Positions 6,317 to 7,428 of a stretch of 7,428 nucleotides of DNA are shown here, one piece after another. The notes below the pieces were generated by a model. The model saw nothing but the letters and a program-made list of their open reading frames with translations, searched no databases and was not told the DNA's origin. The translations under genes and the position numbers were made by a program. Source of the DNA: JANMEX01 sp031422915 (GTDB taxonomy: Bacteria > Pseudomonadota > Alphaproteobacteria > Rhizobiales > Rhizobiaceae); NCBI GenBank assembly GCA_031422915.1, contig JANPEK010000054.1, positions 1-7,428 of the forward strand, written 5' to 3'. Each line of letters opens with the position of its first letter. Within the stretch, counting starts at the first letter, position 1.

Positions 6317-7182
6317 TGACAGCATTCGATGTTTCATTTTTTCAGGAGGCTCGACGGAGTTTTCACGCAGCACTGTTTCGAGCAGGAATATTGTCGATTG
6401 ACAGCAGTGGTATTCCCTCAATTGCCGACAAGGCTTCACGTCAAAGCCGCGAAATAGCCACAGGAATCATTACACGTTTGGGGCAGGATGTTTCAGGCGC
6501 TCGTTTGGCGGGTCAAATGGCTGGGAATGAATTTGAGACAATAGTCGGTGAGTATATTGAAGAAACGTTCCCAAAACTATATAATATAAGGCCTGGCGCT
6601 TATTCAGTTATCAAAGGCAAAAACCGGCTGGCTATAGCAGCAGCAGATCAATATTCGCACCTAGGATCACTCGATGTTTTAGCAAGAAACAATCCAGAAC
6701 TTGCCGTCGCAATTGGTATGGACTATATTATAAAACCTGATGTAATGATATTGAGAAGCCCTGTATTTGATTCTGATATAAATAAGGATGAGTTTCTTGT
6801 AGATTCAAAGATTGCCAATTTAACTTCAATCCGCTCTTCAAACAACGCCCTGCCAATTCTTCATGCTAGCATTTCATGCAAGTGGACACTTAGATCTGAC
6901 AGGGCGCAGAATGCACGCTCCGAAGCGTTAAATCTGATGCGAAATCGCAAAGGGCGCGTTCCGCACATTGTCATTGTGACAGCGGAGCCTACTCCCAACA
7001 GATTGGCGTCGATAGCACTGGGTACCGGTGACATTGATTGCGTTTATCATATCGCTTTGCCTGAACTCAAAGAGTCCATAGCCCAGTACGAGTATGAAGA
7101 TGCTGCTGCAATGTTGGACACAATGATTAGAGGTAAGCGACTACGCGATATTTCGGACCTTCCGCTTGACTTGGCTACGTAA
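6316..7182 (+). CDS. NgoMIV-like type II restriction endonuclease (predicted GCCGGC)
   Basis: This 288-residue protein matches NgoMIV (286 aa as I recall) along its length. NgoMIV is a tetrameric enzyme cutting G^CCGGC. The active-site set is intact: E74 in GNEFE, D142 in KPDVMI, K189 in SISCKW and E203, 14 residues after the lysine, giving the PD...K...E arrangement recalled for NgoMIV E70, D140, K187 and E201. RSDR at 193-196 matches the R-(D/E)R element that reads CCGG in NgoMIV, Cfr10I and Bse634I, and Q67 in GQMAGNEFE is where the NgoMIV outer-base-reading glutamine falls. RAQNARSEALNLMRNRKGR and ALGTGDIDCVYH are further near-identical blocks. ATG at 6316 overlaps the methyltransferase stop (TAATG); earlier in-frame codons lie inside that gene. 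GC is very low (17 of 60 at 6721-6780), suggesting acquisition. No controller-protein gene is present. Specificity is inferred. Confidence 0.95.
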   Translation: MTAFDVSFFQEARRSFHAALFRAGILSIDSSGIPSIADKASRQSREIATGIITRLGQDVSGARLAGQMAGNEFETIVGEYIEETFPKLYNIRPGAYSVIKGKNRLAIAAADQYSHLGSLDVLARNNPELAVAIGMDYIIKPDVMILRSPVFDSDINKDEFLVDSKIANLTSIRSSNNALPILHASISCKWTLRSDRAQNARSEALNLMRNRKGRVPHIVIVTAEPTPNRLASIALGTGDIDCVYHIALPELKESIAQYEYEDAAAMLDTMIRGKRLRDISDLPLDLAT

Positions 7183-7189
7183 GCAATTG

Positions 7190-7200
7190 GGCGTCACGCC
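7190..7200. repeat. Short palindrome at the convergent junction
   Basis: GGCGT-C-ACGCC at 7190-7200 is a perfect 11-base palindrome centred on 7195, inside the stop codon of the VOC gene and 8 bases after the endonuclease stop. It can form a 4 bp GC stem with a 3-base loop but has no T-run on either strand, so a bidirectional terminator role is only a possibility. Confidence 0.25.
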
Positions 7201-7428
7201 GACATCACCCGCACTTCCGTGCCCCAAGGGTCGGTGACAGTCTTGGACTGCCCGGCCTTCGACTTCATCTCAACCCAGCCGAGCCCCGTGCGGTCAGCGT
7301 CACGCTTGCCTGCGCCGCGTGAGTGCCAGACATTGGCACCGATGTGGTGGTGGTAGCCGCCGGTGGACAGGAAAACCGCTTGGCCGCCGTAGTGCGCCAC
7401 AGTGTCAAAGTTCATTTCCTCGTGCCAC
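7194..7428 (-). CDS. VOC superfamily protein, C-terminal part (5' end outside window)
   Basis: On the - strand the frame is open from the window edge to TGA at 7196-7194, encoding at least 78 residues. An ATG at 7415 is internal: the upstream codons WHEE continue the fold, as in the xWHEEMxFDTVAxYGGQAxFLS pattern. GGYHHHIGANVWHSRGA is the hallmark of a glyoxalase/catechol 2,3-dioxygenase (CatE-like) subgroup of the vicinal oxygen chelate superfamily, with the HHH segment likely holding a metal ligand. The end, TDPWGTEVRV, is the usual last strand, with the glutamate at the typical metal-ligand position. Members are metal-dependent lyases or ring-cleavage dioxygenases; the substrate cannot be told from this half. 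Its stop is 11 bp from the endonuclease stop, convergent, with host-like GC, so it probably marks the right edge of the acquired R-M segment. Confidence 0.85.
   Translation of the reverse strand, partial: WHEEMNFDTVAHYGGQAVFLSTGGYHHHIGANVWHSRGAGKRDADRTGLGWVEMKSKAGQSKTVTDPWGTEVRVMSA

Noticed and set aside
5134..7182. Absence of GCCGGC from the R-M genes as self-site avoidance
   Set aside because: Only about 0.5 sites would be expected in 2 kb at even composition, fewer at low GC, so absence means nothing.
5600..7191. AAGCAATTGGG at 5600-5610 repeated at 7181-7191 as possible segment-flanking repeat
   Set aside because: One copy is inside the methyltransferase coding sequence, and several 11-base exact repeats are expected by chance in a window of this size.
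1..7428. CRISPR array, tRNA/rRNA genes, insertion sequences, vsr or toxin-antitoxin partner
   Set aside because: No regularly spaced repeats, no tRNA-like cloverleaf, no transposase or Vsr motifs, and no small antitoxin-like gene beside the PIN-like pseudogene were found by reading both strands.

Overview
The window looks like a chromosomal stretch of an alphaproteobacterium, perhaps Hyphomicrobiales. This is inferred from the PurB C-terminus, the high-GC housekeeping genes and the Gmd subtype; the genus cannot be fixed from the sequence. Sampled GC varies sharply: 41 of 60 bases at 4321-4380 in the dehydrogenase gene, 35 of 60 at 1681-1740 in gmd, 28 of 60 at 601-660 in the PIN gene and only 17 of 60 at 6721-6780 in the endonuclease gene. 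The last two genes look acquired.

Layout. The + strand opens with the end of purB (1-141). Convergent to it on the - strand is a PIN-like nuclease gene (230-1183) broken by one in-frame TAG at 842-844. Further on the - strand is a two-gene polysaccharide unit transcribed leftwards: a GT4-type glycosyltransferase (2344-3633), then gmd (1291-2325), 18 bp apart. Across a 218 bp divergent gap, the + strand carries an SDR dehydrogenase (3852-4619) and a small membrane-anchored protein (4732-5133). After a 223 bp AT-rich leader comes a two-gene type II restriction-modification operon: a C5-cytosine methyltransferase (5357-6316) whose TAA stop overlaps the ATG of an NgoMIV-like endonuclease (6316-7182). 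The window ends in a VOC-superfamily gene on the - strand (7194-7428, 5' end outside), convergent to the endonuclease with 11 bp between stops.

How the genes fit together. The glycosyltransferase and Gmd probably serve one pathway in which GDP-mannose is converted to GDP-4-keto-6-deoxymannose for a surface polysaccharide. The methyltransferase and endonuclease form a self-contained R-M module with predicted specificity GCCGGC, protecting the host genome and cutting unmodified incoming DNA. The SDR, small membrane protein and VOC protein have no evident link to either unit.

No stretch longer than 300 bp lacks a gene. The main gaps are 142-229, 1184-1290 (contains a small ORF with a strong ribosome site), 3634-3851, 4620-4731 and 5134-5356 (probable R-M promoter and leader). 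No tRNA, rRNA, CRISPR array or insertion sequence was seen. I found no clearly undescribed system. The points most worth checking are the NgoMIV-type R-M module in this host, the inverted repeats in its leader, and the amber-interrupted PIN gene with its overlapping upstream ORF.
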